DNA from: Eonycteris spelaea
Lineage: Eukaryota > Chordata > Mammalia > Chiroptera > Pteropodidae
Direction: 5' to 3'
NCBI GenBank assembly: GCA_003508835.1
Contig: PUFA01000068.1
Location: 6,510,001 to 6,574,000, forward strand
DNA: 64,000 nt
This document shows, one piece after another, positions 22,926 to 34,589 of the stretch. The stretch's first letter is position 1. Each line of letters starts with the position of its first letter. A model generated the notes under the pieces. It did not search any database, was not told the origin of the DNA, and saw only the letters and a program-made list of their open reading frames with translations. A program made the position numbers and the translations under genes.

Positions 22926-23589
22926 AAAAAAGTTGTGAATAGTAAGAAGTGAGGGTTATTGGGATCATTAGTCATTATTAATAGAATTTTTAAAAGCAAC
23001 AGTAGACTATAGCAAATATTCAAACACTGGAAAGCACTAACAAGCACTATAGAGTACTACTAAAAAATATATAGCATTTGGTTCTCCTAGACAGATAAAT
23101 AGCACTACACAGAATCATGTGGTAAGGATGTCAATACAATGCCATTTTTCCTTCCAAAACTTTTTCTTAGAACACAACTTATAGTATTTGTATAAAACAT
23201 GTCATGCTTATAAAGTTATTAATGTTTATTTTACTTGTAAGAATTATCTATCATTATCAACAAACAGGACCACACTTGGAAACACAAAATAGCTGCTTTT
23301 CTGTGTACTCCTGTCCTGTCCCTAACACTATTCATCTGGACATTAAACTCTAATTGTCAGCATTTCCTGCTCTTATGTTTTACCTGACATGAAAGGATTC
23401 CTTCAAACTTGTAATGTTGCCATGTTGCTTCTTATGCTTTAATTCTTGCAGACAAATTATAATTATTTTACCCATTTTCTACACTCTCTTGATTTAATTT
23501 TTTGACGATTCACCAAAAATGTTTTAATGTACTGAGAAATGCTGGGAAGTAATTTTTTGCATGGAAACATCACTGGATTTTTGAGTAAA
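22926..23589. other. Unassigned sequence
   Basis: No gene or nameable repeat. Confidence 0.4.
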
Positions 23590-23752
23590 GTCCAAGTACA
23601 AGACAGTCAAATACAAATATATTTTTTAAGTATAAGTATGTACCACACAATATTCAGGATATAGTTATACTGAAACATTATTTGTTGTATATGTGAAAGT
23701 CAAATTTAACTGGCATCCTGTATTTTTATTTGCTTAATCTGGCAACCCTACC
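23590..23752. mobile_element. Palindromic MITE-like DNA element
   Basis: Same ancient palindromic family as 46553-46704. 'agtataagtatgtaccacac' marks the centre. The right arm is 'gtcaaatttaactggcatcc', 'tgtatttttatttgc' and 'ttaatctggcaacccta'. The left arm is more decayed. Short non-autonomous element with no coding. Confidence 0.65.
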
Positions 23753-24048
23753 AGCCAGTCTTCTGTGACAACACAATTCACCTGGGCAGTGGGTTTCTCT
23801 TTAAGTCTTGGAATCTACTACCTTCCGGTGCTGCACTGTCTTTAGGAGTGAGATTAATCTTTACTCAATTGTTCATCCAAATATTTTATCCATTGACCTT
23901 TTTCCATTAGAACAGGGTATTTCCTTTGAATTTCATCCTAACTTGTATGGGCCCCTGAGTTTCAGCTCTTTTCAGTTCCTTTCAACAAGAGATGAATTCA
24001 TCCATCTCAAATGAAAAGCAAAATCTGCTGGGAAAACTGAAGGCTCCT

Positions 24049-24170
24049 TAGATCATTTCATACTTCTATGAGCAAAATCCCTTGGCAGGGCCTCTGCACG
24101 ATGATAACAGGGTATGGACACTGGAAGAGAAGTTGCATTTATTTAAACTGCTACTGGTCAGTATACAAAA
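24049..24170 (+). repeat. Direct repeat, copy A
   Basis: About 120 bases that recur at 24835-24956, roughly 786 bases away. Shared blocks are 'gcagggcct', 'gataa' plus 'agggtatg', 'agagaagtt', 'catttа'-type and 'ctggtcagta'. I estimate about 75-80% identity by eye. The flanks do not match. Family unknown. Confidence 0.65.
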
Positions 24171-24277
24171 AGTGAGCGTTCTGGTAGTCACTTCCTGGAG
24201 AATATAGTAGATAGGAAAGAACATCTAGAACTGCAACCAAATTGTCAAATTTTAACGTTTGAATTAATTCGAACTGT

Positions 24278-24291
24278 CCACTAGATGGCAT
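24278..24291 (+). promoter_or_regulatory. CTCF-like core motif
   Basis: CCACTAGATGGCAT fits the CTCF core CCASYAGRKGGCRS at 13 of 14 positions; the last base is T. Single sequence match only. Occupancy cannot be judged here. Confidence 0.3.
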
Positions 24292-24834
24292 TATGCCTAA
24301 CTTTATCGCAGGAACTGATCACTTGTGCTCTTTGCTTAGTTCTTTCCAAGAATAGGTTTTTTGTTTTGTTTTTTCCTCCCTTAGTTTAGAAAGTTTAGAA
24401 AGATCTACCTTAGCAGGCATTGTTATTCCTCTACCTTACTTAGCCATGTATTTTTTTCTGCTTTTGTGATGTTAGAAAGACACAAAGAGATGTGTTAATG
24501 GGTTACAATTAAGTGGGCTCATGAAGAAGTTAAAACTAAAAAGTTTGTATTTTTTCAGCTTATAATTCTGGACCACTTCACAATCAAAGGTCAAATTTCG
24601 AATGACATATTAATCTCCTAATTATACCAAAACTAAAAGACTGACCTGAGTACTCTGAGATTAGGGAAGAAAGGCAGCATTCTTCTTACCACAGCTATAA
24701 TAACACATGCAATCAACAGGAGAAAGCAGTCTCCTATCTCAAAGACAGAATCAGATTTCAGTTCAGACTTGGAAAGGTGAGGCACAGAAAGTTGAAAGCA
24801 AGACATACTAGGGGTAGAAAAAGAAAAAGCCAAT
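24292..24834. other. Unassigned sequence between direct repeats
   Basis: Nothing recognisable. The 66-codon minus-strand frame at 24633-24833 has a hydrophobic stretch but no other coding evidence. Confidence 0.4.
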
Positions 24835-24956
24835 TAGATTGTTTCATATTTCAGTGGGCAAAAGACCTCAGCAGGGCCTTTATACATTGATAATAGGGTA
24901 TGTACATGGAAAGAGAAGTTTCATTTAAAGAAACTGTGAAGCTGGTCAGTACACAA
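24835..24956 (+). repeat. Direct repeat, copy B
   Basis: Second copy of the segment at 24049-24170, in the same orientation. 'tcagcagggccttta', 'taatagggtatgtaca', 'aaagagaagtttcattta' and 'gctggtcagtacacaaa' align with copy A. Confidence 0.65.
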
Positions 24957-25079
24957 AGCTTATATTTATTACCATTCCATTGCTGTGTGTCTCACTCTTT
25001 ATAGGCCCTAGAAATAAGGGATCTGTCTGGAGCAACTTTTCATAGCAATATATATAAAAGTATAGTATCTATAACCAGA

Positions 25080-25195
25080 TAGCATAGGTCTAACATTAGC
25101 TCTGTCATTTGCTATCTATGTGGACTTGGGAAACTTATCCCTCTGCCTAGTTGCCTCATCTGATTGATGTGAGGGTTGAATGGATTACACAGAAA
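25080..25195 (+). mobile_element. MIR SINE, 5' half
   Basis: 'aacattagctctgtcatttg', 'ctatctatgtggacttggga', 'cctagttgcctcatctgatt' and 'gatgtgagggttgaatgga' track the MIR consensus well. Confidence 0.8.
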
Positions 25196-25254
25196 AGTGT
25201 TGGCATATGAGAACTATATGTTTCCTATTCCTATTATTAGTAGTAGTATTGGTA

Positions 25255-25279
25255 GCAGCAGCAGCAGCAGCAGCAGCAG
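25255..25279. repeat. (GCA)8 trinucleotide repeat
   Basis: Eight uninterrupted GCA/CAG units preceded by TAT/TAG triplets. Two overlapping open frames (94 and 60 codons) read it as Ser or Ala tracts. Neither has other coding support. It lies between two MIR halves. Confidence 0.9.
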
Positions 25280-25364
25280 AAGTAATAGTCATATTTGGTC
25301 AAGAAGAGCTTCTCATGACATGTCTATGCAGTGGGAAAATGGGCAAAGCAGAAGGAAAGTAATT

Positions 25365-25560
25365 CCTCTTGAGGTTCTAATATATGTGAAACACCATTCG
25401 AAGAGCATTGCTTCCAATGTATTTAATCTATACATCCTTCAAGAAAGACAGATAGGATAGTGCTTATTTGGCAGATAAAAAAAATCTGAGAAAGGGAAAC
25501 TAACTGGATGAAGTTTACACAACTAGAATGTGATGGGGTCAGAATGTCAATAACACTGTA
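25365..25560 (+). mobile_element. MIR SINE, 3' half
   Basis: 'gcttccaatgtatttaatct', 'atacatccttcaagaaagac', 'tatttggcagataaaaaa' and 'gtttacacaactagaatgtg' resemble the MIR second half. It may be the same MIR as 25080-25195, split by the triplet repeat region. Confidence 0.65.
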
Positions 25561-26337
25561 GTATTTGAAGCTTTCTGTTTTTGTCACAGTACTAGAAAAA
25601 TTCTCAGAAAGTAGGCATTTTAACTATTTCTTGACTTTAAAAGAGCATATGGTTGTCTTCTTTTGAGGAAACTGGTCTCAGACATGCATTCATTCTGTTT
25701 TTCACTGGTATAATGCTGTCTCCTGCTGCTGGTTCTAAAGAAACAGCTTGGTTGAATAAACTATTCAAAACACATGGCAGGAGTGAGGGCAGGCAGGGAG
25801 CTTTGAGAAAGATTCAATAGCAATGGTTGCTTCCTTCCTGTGCTAGAGAATATAAAGGTGCAAAAATGACCTGGTCCGACCACAAAAGAGCTCACAGCTG
25901 CCTTTATAACTGACAGCTTTATTTTGCAAAAACATTTGAAATTTCCTGTTTTCCTTATGGACCCAAGTTTTGCTCTGAACACATATCACATAGACATTCA
26001 AGATATTATTAAATCAAAAGATTATATAAAACATTGAAATTGGTGCTAGAGAGAGCTGTAAGATAGGGACATAATCCCTAGAAAGAGATTTTTTTGTCTC
26101 CCATTAATGGAATCACATTAAATGCCTAAGGCAGAAAGAGTGTGAAGAATTGTTTAAGATCTTTTTTTTCCCCTTTTATGCAGACAATTCCAGTGCTTTG
26201 TTTTAATAGGTAATTACACATCTTAATTATAATTACTTACATCTTTGTTCTTTATTTAATAACTTACAAGTGAGACATGTTTAGGACAGAATATACCCTA
26301 TGAGAATCCAGGAAAGCATTTCTGAGCTTCCACTCAC
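25561..26337. other. Unassigned sequence
   Basis: No recognisable element. A 73-codon minus frame at 25761-25982 lacks domain identity. Confidence 0.4.
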
Positions 26338-26405
26338 TGCTACTACTATTACTACTGCTGTTAGTGCTGCTGCTACTATTACTGTACTGTTAATACTATT
26401 AACAT
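26338..26405. repeat. Imperfect (TAC/TGC)n triplet tract
   Basis: ctactactattactactgct and onward: triplets of TAC, TAT and TGC type for about 65 bases, much interrupted. Confidence 0.8.
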
Positions 26406-26407
26406 TA

Positions 26408-26530
26408 TAGAGATTCTACTACATGCTGACATTGTGTTGTGTACTTTACTTAGCTGAGTTATTTTGTTAATCATGACAAGAGCACTACGGTGAAGAAATT
26501 ACGCTTGGATCATTAGAAGAATTAAGATTG
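26408..26530 (+). mobile_element. MIR SINE fragment
   Basis: 'gagattctactacatgctga', 'cattgtgttgtgtactttac', 'gagttattttgttaatcatg' and 'cggtgaagaaattac' fit the MIR core (ctactatgtgccaggcactgtgctaagc ... aacaaccctatgagg). Confidence 0.6.
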
Positions 26531-27489
26531 TTCTCTAGCAGAACAGTTATCTCTTGAGCTCTCTGGGAGTTAAATTTTGGCTCTACCAAATTATCTAAAA
26601 ATTACCTTGGGTTATTTGACCCACTCTGAATTCAAACTCTTCATCTGTCTGTCTCATCGGAAGGGTTATTATTATATTGAGTGAGATACTCAAGAGAAAA
26701 CATTCTGCACAAAGAACAAATGCTACATATTATTACTTAATGTGACCTGCCTTAAGCTCTAAAGTTTTGTGTACATAATTAAGCAGAAGCAAGTGTCCCA
26801 TAAAAGTTGGGTAAATGAAGCCTGGTTATAGTATGCTAGGTCTGAAAATAGCAGTGTGTATGTCAAAAGATAAACACAATACAAAATGGGAGCAGAAATC
26901 TTTTTGTAGCCTGGATTGGAAAGAGGAGTTAGGTTAGTATCAGAGACCTGCAGGAGTTGGGGGGAAGGCTCTGGAGGGACAGCTCCCATTAGAAGGCAGT
27001 TTGAATCTTTGCCTCACTGACACCAAAGCCATCACTAATGAAGAGGTCTCTGACACTACCTCTATGTTTGCGTTTTGTACATTTTGTAACTTTTACCAAG
27101 GGGATTTTCCTTATTGTTTTCATGTCTAATCAAAGTAGGAAACTTTACTGGAAAACGTTTAACCTTATTGAAATAAAGAATTCTATGGAAGAGGACATTA
27201 GTGTTATTATACGAGTCCCTACTTTGGAAGGAGTTTCTCTTAGAAATAACTATATACATGAACATAGTATTTTGATTTGTGTTGATGGCAGTATATACAG
27301 TATAAGCATTTGCATCTATGGGCAAATGTATATTTCTGTGCATATGTATATGTGTGTTTGAGCATGTGTGCTTATACACATTTGTTAATTAATAGTCCCT
27401 TACACATATGAATTAGATTCCGTTAACTGGTTTTTATATAACTCCATGTTTATTACACAAATTCATAATGCAAAAATTATGCATTAATA
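26531..27489. other. Unassigned sequence
   Basis: No gene recognised. Opposing frames of 107 (plus) and 105 (minus) codons overlap at 27038-27379. Mutual overlap, a Tyr/Ile/His bias from TATA/ATGT-rich DNA and the lack of any domain argue against coding. Confidence 0.4.
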
Positions 27490-27640
27490 CATATATTTTA
27501 CATTTCAACCTTCACAATAGTCATAATAATTTGTTTTATACATGATGAGATTAAGGCTTAGGGATTTTAAAAGACTTAACTCAGGCCACAGCCCTATATG
27601 CTCATGAGTATAAAGTGGGGACTAAATCCTAGGATTTTCA
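27490..27640 (+). mobile_element. MIR SINE, 3' half
   Basis: 'tttcaaccttcacaatagtc', 'acatgatgagattaaggctt', 'aaagacttaactcaggccac' and 'gggactaaatcctagg' match MIR (gatgaggaaactgaggc ... cttgcccaaggtcac). Confidence 0.7.
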
Positions 27641-27704
27641 GTTTATGCTACACCAAGCTTGCCTCACTCATATCTTACTGTTTCAATTCAAGTTAAAAAA
27701 AAAA

Positions 27705-27798
27705 ATCTCTCTTTCTCTCTCCTACCTTTCTCCCTGCTCCCATTCTCTCTCCCTTATTCTTGTTCTTTCTCCCTCTCTCTCCCTTTCCCTCTCCCCTT
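27705..27798. repeat. CT-rich tract
   Basis: Imperfect (TCTC)n/(TCCC)n pyrimidine tract of about 95 bases. The 72-codon frame over it is spurious. Confidence 0.85.
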
Positions 27799-28424
27799 GT
27801 GAAGTAATAATCAAGTTATCCTGCATGATGATAGACATTCTAATACATTCTTGTTATATATAACAAATATACATACAAATATATATGTAAGTATGTATGT
27901 AAAGATGTATGTACTTTGTCATACTTTGATTTCAAACAAAGAAGAAATAATTATCTAATTTAGAAATGTGTCTATGCAATACAACATTCTTAAGCACATA
28001 TATAAGTAAACCGTGTAGTATGGTAGAATATGCCCTTATCATTAAGAATCTTATTGTTTGTTGATAAGGTAATTGTGATAGTAGAGCTATGTTCAATGTG
28101 GTATAGAAACATAGAATGGGGAGTGGCTTTTTGGTGACTTTTATCATGATCGTTTAAGGGGATTGGATTCATTAGGTACATTTTATCGCAGAATAATTGT
28201 ACGACTTCCTCCTTTTTAATATGTTGTATGGGTAAGACAATTTAGAACAGATGTCATATAATCTATTATTTTGTCCCTAAGATAACATATAATATGTAAA
28301 ACTCCAAAGGTGCTTATTAAATGGTTCTGAATGAGTACTTATAATCTAACATTTTTAAATACCAAAACTGCATTTTCATGTATTAAAATTGATCTAAAAG
28401 TTCATTTTAGAGAGTATAATTTAA
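27799..28424. other. Unassigned, TATG-rich start
   Basis: TATATG/GTATGT-rich run near 27855-27912, then nothing recognisable. Confidence 0.4.
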
Positions 28425-28520
28425 GTTCTTTATTATACAAATGAGGGAACTGATAACAAGTAAATGAAATGAATTTACCAAGACCACAAATTCAAAGAGA
28501 CATCAAAGTAAGGTATTATA
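28425..28520 (+). mobile_element. MIR SINE fragment
   Basis: 'tacaaatgagggaactgata' and 'tgaatttaccaagaccacaa' resemble 'acagatgaggaaactgag' and 'acttgcccaaggtcacac' of MIR. Short. Confidence 0.5.
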
Positions 28521-29639
28521 AAAAAAAAAAATGCAATCTCTTTTGTCAACATAGAAGTAATGGTTCCATTTAAAAGCTATATTGAAATTTGATTCAACAA
28601 AGTTTATCTGAATATCATTAGCATCTTAATTTATAATTTTAATTAACTAATTAAATGTATTTATTATAATCATCTATTTCCATCACTATTTGTCTGCTTC
28701 TTGCATAGCTCTCCTGTGAGTGGTCACATTTGTTTTGTGTGAAATTTAGATCTATGAATATTAAAAGGGTAAAATCACTAAGTCCATATATAATATGTGT
28801 TAACTATCACAGCAGCACCATTGTACTGACTGGAATTTCTCTTCTAAGTAAAGGATGATGAATGAAAGATACTGATGGCAAATAATGTTGTGAGATGAAA
28901 TATAGCAACATTTTTTACAAGTTAAAGTAATAGCTCCAAAAGTTTCCTTTAGCGACTAGTTAGAATCACATTGTAATAATTCTGTGTTTAATAGTCTGCC
29001 AACATATCATATGACTTTAATATTGAAAATCTTTATTCCTGATTTGAAGTAACATTTGAATTCCAAAGACTTGTGACACTCAATTCAAAGCTTTCTCATG
29101 ATAAAAACTAACAATACTCTAGTTAAGAGGCAGTGTATGTAGGAGGGACAAGTAGCTTTAATACGAAAGATTTATAAAAAAATCCCATGGAAGGTTTGCA
29201 ATATAATTAATCAATCATCTGTATGTAGAAACATTTCTAAGCACTGTGTAACAGCATGAAATGTAACAGCTCTGAATAATTTCCTTCAATCAATTTTAAA
29301 AATCCTTATTTTTTTAACTTATACTAAAAAACAACAAAATACTTCTATAGTGCCCCATTTTGATTTTATTACTAGTACCCATCAATCAATGAGTGTGTTT
29401 GTCTCCATATCTTTGCCACAGTATTACAAAGCAATAGAAAGTAAGTTAAATACAGTACTGACTTGCCATCTAAAATCTTTAAGAAATTAGATGTATTTCA
29501 AAATGCAAATGGGAAAGTAGCCCAGTAAAATCTTTGGATCTAAAAAGAAGAAGATAAATAAGAGAGGTTAGATTGTTTCAAAATACAGAAGAGCTGACTT
29601 CACGGACAGAAACAGAAAAGGTTAAGTTGAAAGATAAAT
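28521..29639. other. Unassigned AT-rich stretch
   Basis: No gene or nameable repeat in 1.1 kb. Confidence 0.4.
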
Positions 29640-29780
29640 CAGGCAGTTATTCAGAGAATGTTTTCATTTCCAGTACAGTTCCTTACACATAGGTGTTCTT
29701 TCATTAGTTCTTTTCCATCTTTCCTGAGAATTTGAATATAGTAGGAACTCATTAATATCTATTAAATAAATGAATGAAGC
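29640..29780 (+). mobile_element. L2 3' end
   Basis: 'cagtacagttccttacacat' followed by 'tatagtaggaactcattaat' and 'ctattaaataaatgaatga' is the L2 3' terminus (agtgcctggcacatagtaggcgctcaataaatatttgttgaatgaa), slightly rearranged. Confidence 0.6.
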
Positions 29781-31174
29781 ACTCAGGTTCTCTATCATTA
29801 AATGTGTTTATATAGCAATGAAGGAGTTGACATAAAGTATATCAAGGTCTTTCTTGGCAGTGACATCTGTGCTAGTTAGATGCTGGGAAACATCGACCTT
29901 GCCACTCTGCCAGCCTTAAACAGAAGCTAGTGGATGCTGTCTAAGCCATTGATTTTCATCAAGTTAATGTATCCATCTCAAAGACTAGGATATTTTGGTA
30001 CTGTGCAAACTTATTGTTCAGGTTCAGATGAGGGCTCTTGTCCTCTGGAAATCTATAAACATGCATACACGTGCCACATAATGGTATATGGTAGGTACAA
30101 TAAAGTGTAATCACAGTTAAAACCCTTCCTTAGAAAGGAAAGAATGAGAAAAGCACAGCAGTCACTGATTTATATCATCGGCAGAGTCCTACTTAGCAGG
30201 TATTGTGAAAACCTCTACAGTGATGAACGTCCCTTAAATAGAACCTGGGTTTGCTCTCAGAGATAATTCCCTTTTGTTGTTCTCCATGACTCCAGAAGTT
30301 CTTTCTTGTTTAGTATCCTAAATAGAGATCTAAAGTGGAGTTTGCAAAATATATCCTCTTTGGATTGCTTTTTGTCAGTGAATATGGAGAGGTTAGAAAA
30401 CTGTTCTTTGGTCTTTGGATCTGAGGGCAATATAAATTCTCTTGAAAACTTCTGATGCTTTTAATTAATTTGCTTCCATGAGTATTATGTTAACATATTG
30501 TCAGTCAACACAACTAAATATCATTCCTAAACATAGATCTCATATCCGAATATTTCTTTGCTTCTTCCTTAACACCATGTCTCCTCTCTTCTGTTCCTCT
30601 CTCCACTGTCTCTATCCAACCTTTTCTCTCTCATTCTCCATCTTCCGCCACCCCCCGCCAAAGGACTTAACTTGTTTGCTCAATTTAGAATTGTTAATAG
30701 TCTTCTATTCCTCAAAGTATTTGTCAGTCTCTTTTACTACTACTTTAAATCCAGAAACAATGAACTTTTCCAGCTCCACAAGGTCCCGACTTTTCTGAAC
30801 TCTATTTCTTTTCATTTATGCTTTCTAAACAGCTAATTCTTGGCAGAGCTTATCCTTTCTGTTTAATGCCTTATTCAACACAGCAAGTAACAGCTAACAC
30901 ATGCTAATTTTTTGGCCTTTTCTATCTCTCCCCTCTTGAACTATAGGCTCATAGGCATTTGGTCCAGCTTTCAAGATATTGCAAGAATTTCACCAAGTAT
31001 TTTACCACTGAATTAAATAGATCTCCATTTTCCCAGTCTCCAATTGTCATTCCTCTCTCTCTCCATTGTCACATAGTTTATAATTTTTGTTATGGCAGCA
31101 CCTCGCTTTAAAGAACTAATTCGTATACTGTTTAGCATAGGGTATTCTGTAAAAATAAATAGACCCCAAAAGTG
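29781..31174. other. Unassigned stretch
   Basis: No gene recognised. A pyrimidine-rich part at 30560-30660 may be decayed L2. The 106-codon frame at 30478-30798 is Ser/Leu/Phe-rich because of that pyrimidine bias and has no domain. Confidence 0.4.
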
Positions 31175-31480
31175 TGTAAGTGGCTTGAACAACAGCCTGA
31201 GGTGAATGTTTCTGATCTGTGAGTAGTTCTATTCTTCTGGCTCCATCATTCTCTGTAGCCTTGTCATTGTTGCACCCTGCTGGAAGGGGGACTAGTGTGA
31301 AGGCATGTAGGAAACACACACCTCTTAAAACCTTGGTGTAAAAATGACACTCTTACTTCTGTTCATATCCCATTGACTGGAACTCAAGCATATGGCCACA
31401 TCATTCTGCAAAAGAAGCTGTGAAATGTCATCTAGCTGTTTTCTAGGAAAAGAAGAACAAAAGTATTTGCAAACAGTTAT
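31175..31480 (+). mobile_element. Unnamed ancient repeat, copy 1 of 3
   Basis: I recognise this as a common interspersed mammalian repeat but cannot name it. Diagnostic blocks are 'gtgtgtaagtggcttgaaca', 'acttctgttcatatcccatt', 'catatggccacatcattctg' and 'gctgtgaaatgtcatc'. Related copies lie at 41940-42190 and 49720-50110. Probably LTR-derived. Confidence 0.5.
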
Positions 31481-31750
31481 GTCAGCTATGTGTCTTTTTG
31501 ACAGTTTCTCCATTGCTGAGGTTGCCTGGTCACTAAAAATCAAATTATTTTTATTTTTATGAATTAAGTGAATAATTGGTACAGAATGGTCATGCAGCCA
31601 TTTTATTACACTTAAAAAAAAAAGTGAAATAAATTGCAGCCTTCAAAAAAGAACTCAGGGTCTTATATTTTGAGTATTTAGGGTACCATAAACATAAACA
31701 AAAGAGTGCTTAATAAATAACTGTTCTGTTTATTGTTTAATGCTCTAGAG

Positions 31751-31931
31751 CAGAGTTCAGCAGTTTTTTTCTATATGACCAGATGTAAATAGTTTAGGCT
31801 TTTCTGACCATAATTTCAGTTGTAACTATGCAAACTTGCTGTTTTAGTGGAAAAAACAGCCATAGACAATAAATAAATGAATAAGTGTGGCTGTGTTCCA
31901 AAAAAATCTTTATAAGAAGAGGCAACATGCA
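31751..31931 (+). mobile_element. hAT-group (MER1-type) DNA transposon
   Basis: 'cagagttcagcagttttttt' start, 'gaccagatgtaaatagttta' and 'ggcttttctgacca', then 'cagccatagacaataaataa', 'gtgtggctgtgttcc' and 'tctttataagaaga'. This follows a widespread non-autonomous Charlie-like element. The right terminus is lost. No transposase. Confidence 0.8.
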
Positions 31932-31949
31932 GGAGTTTGGGTACTGGAG

Positions 31950-32060
31950 GTAATTATTGCTTTGATCTTACTATTTGCTAGATATTGAATAACTTTCTTA
32001 GATTATCTGAGTCTCTAAAGTGGGAACATTATCACTTGTCCTTTTAAATATTATATGTGA
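31950..32060 (+). mobile_element. MIR SINE fragment
   Basis: 'gatcttactatttgctagat', 'ttgaataactttcttagatt' and 'tctgagtctctaaagtggga' align with the MIR 5' half (cttactagctgtgtgac ... cctcagtttcctcatctgtaaaatgg). Confidence 0.55.
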
Positions 32061-33364
32061 TAATGCTTGAGAAGTGCCAGTCACTGAGCCTTGAGCAGAG
32101 CTGATGTTCATTCAATAGACACATATTATCACCACATCTATTCCTTTTCAAATGTTTATAGGTATGAAAGTTAATTTTGAATGACTTTTTAGTCATTTAA
32201 TAGAGTAAGGAACATTGGAGAATTGAAACTGGGTCATTTTTCCTTTCATTTCTTACTATGAGTTTGATAGTAGATATTCAATAAATATTTAATGAAAGAC
32301 TTGAAAACTAGCGTGTCTGTGTTGTCACGTACTAATCACAAGAGGCTTCCTAACACCGCTGCAGAACAGTGCTTCTTAACCTTTCCAATTTTATATTCCT
32401 CCCATTACTATATCAAAGACCGAGGATCTCAGCACGATGGAAATTAAAGGGCACTTTATTATGAGAAGGATACGGAGATGTTTACAGATACTGTGTTGCA
32501 TTTATCACTGACGGATTACTGCCTTCGTATTGGTGGAAACCAATTCTGGCTTTAAAAAAATAATTCTGTTCAATTTTGAAATGTATGTTGATATAGAAAA
32601 AAAAAGATATTTCCCTGGTAACAAAAAGTCCAAAGATAATAGTAATTTTTAAATTGAAGTAGTATTATTTTCAGGTGAGTTTGGCAGGAGAAATCTGCAA
32701 TACTAGTTAAAGGTGGTAGGTGAGGAATGGTGGATTCTTAAGAACTGTTTTGAAAAACCTGTAACTCATTGAGGTATTTTCATGTTGCCCTAAGGTTATG
32801 CTCGTAGTTGCTTAAAAACAACTCTATAAAGAAATTGAGAGAAAAAAATTCTATATTCTATACCAGGTTTGAAATTCTGATTGCTATGTGTCAATATCAT
32901 ATAGAGTTTTCAACTTGATTTTAAAAATACTTCCTTCTAATGTATGATAAAAAATGATTGTTACAGTTAATTTTGTAAACACTATTTAATAAATATTTGA
33001 AGTACCATCAATTACAAAGAATAGTGGTGGGGAATTAGGGCCTTAAAAAATGAGAATTCCTATATTTGAGATGCTAATACACCAGCGGCCAAACAAGAAA
33101 GCAGCTAAATTTAATACAATGCTACCAGGTATAGAGGTGGAGACAGGTACTATTAAAACAAAAGAAAAAAACATTAAGTTTAAATTAGGAATTCAAAGAT
33201 TGATGTGTGAGCTGTCTCAAAGAATGAGTATGTCTTCCCCAGATAAATTAAGATGGGAAGGGAATTCAGAGAAGGGAATTGCAGAAAAACATCTACAGCA
33301 AAACCTACTGACATTGTTTATCCTATGCTTTACCTTTCCTTGAGTTTTCTTTTTTTTTCTTTGT
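32061..33364. other. Mostly unassigned; L2-like end at 32255-32300
   Basis: 'agtagatattcaataaatat' near 32268 resembles an L2 terminus. Otherwise nothing recognised. The 97-codon frame at 33050-33343 is Lys/Met-rich with no known domain. It is the least easily dismissed small open frame of this part, but there is no positive evidence for coding. Confidence 0.4.
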
Positions 33365-33650
33365 CCCTGAGCATCTGCCTATCTACTTGGTGAAAATAGT
33401 TATTCCTCAAAAATAAGCTCAAATGTCTCCTATTTGTGCAGCTTCTCTGTTCTTTATAAGTATAAGCACATTGAATCACTCCTTTGTTTGACAAATGCCA
33501 TACTCCTGCTATAACTCCCTATCACTTTGGTAAATAACTCTTCCCTTGCTTATTTTCTTCATTTGACTAGAAGTACCTCAAAGACTAGCACAATTGTTAG
33601 CAAACAACAGATGCTTAAACCTTTATTGAGTGAATAAATAAATTAATATT
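33365..33650 (+). mobile_element. L2 3' region
   Basis: 'ataagctcaaatgtctccta' (consensus tcagctcaaatgtcacctcc), 'tgactagaagtacctcaaag', 'ctagcacaattgttagcaaa' and 'aacctttattgagtgaataa'. This is the L2 order up to the terminus. Confidence 0.75.
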
Positions 33651-34229
33651 TTCTTATTTCTTTTGAATGATAGCCATTTATCCTCAACTAGATCATTGGC
33701 TTCTTAGTGGTAACCATAAGATCTAATGATATAATATTTAGTTTTTACATCTAAGAAACTTAACACATTGTTTATGTAGACCACAAGCATTAGATAAATT
33801 ACTTCTTGATATAATTGTTTTTATTGCATGGAGTCACACGTCAATATCGAGATACTATTATTTCTTTTCTTCCATCACATTGTTTAAATCATTTGACTAT
33901 TTGAAAAAAAAAATTAAACATTATTAAAATAATATTTAAAAAATATTTCTTTTTATATGTTCAAGTGACATTGTAGTTATTTCATATTTGTGTGTAATTA
34001 TAGCCACATGGCAACTGGAATAGTATTAAATTTCATCTCATGTTTTTTTCCTTCTCAGAAATTTAATGCTTTGGCAGTATTTAAGTCCAGAACAAAAAAA
34101 AGAAAAGTCTTGGAGGAAAAGATTTATGGATATTGGCCCAGAAGAAGTTAAAATTAAAAATATACCATCAGCTACTTAAACTCCTCATTACTGAGAATTT
34201 CCAAATATCCCTCAGCCAACAGCATTTAC
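33651..34229. other. Unassigned sequence
   Basis: Nothing recognisable. Confidence 0.4.
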
Positions 34230-34425
34230 AAAGCATTCTGTTTATAGATTTTACACAGATTACCTTATATGAGCCTATCAATACTTTCGTGAGTTAAATA
34301 TAGCCATTATTGCAATCTTGCACCAATTTTAAAGATTATAAAAAGAGAACTTAAATGACTTGTCCAAGGCCACACAGCTAATAATTGATGGAATCAGCTT
34401 TAGAACCAGGCTCTTTCTAATTCAT
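34230..34425 (+). mobile_element. MIR SINE
   Basis: 'cttatatgagcctatcaata', 'cttaaatgacttgtccaagg', 'ccacacagctaataattgat' and 'agaaccaggctctttct' are close to the MIR core and 3' end. One of the better preserved MIRs here. Confidence 0.85.
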
Positions 34426-34589
34426 TTCTCATTCTCTGTCAATTATATATAGTGACCATCAGGAAGAATGGTTTTACAGAATTTCAAATAATTTTCTGGA
34501 ACCTTGTCAATTACTTAAAAATTTCTACCTGCTAAAGGACCATGGTGTATTAAGAGGTAAAGATTCAGAGGATGAGAATTATGTTCCTA

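Noticed and set aside
27038..27379. Opposing 107- and 105-codon frames
   Set aside because: They occupy the same bases on both strands, have biased Tyr/Ile/His content from ATGT-rich DNA, and no domain.
33050..33343. 97-codon frame that looks less repetitive than the others
   Set aside because: Lys/Met-rich composition reflects A-rich DNA. No known fold or homology comes to mind. Left uncalled as a gene.
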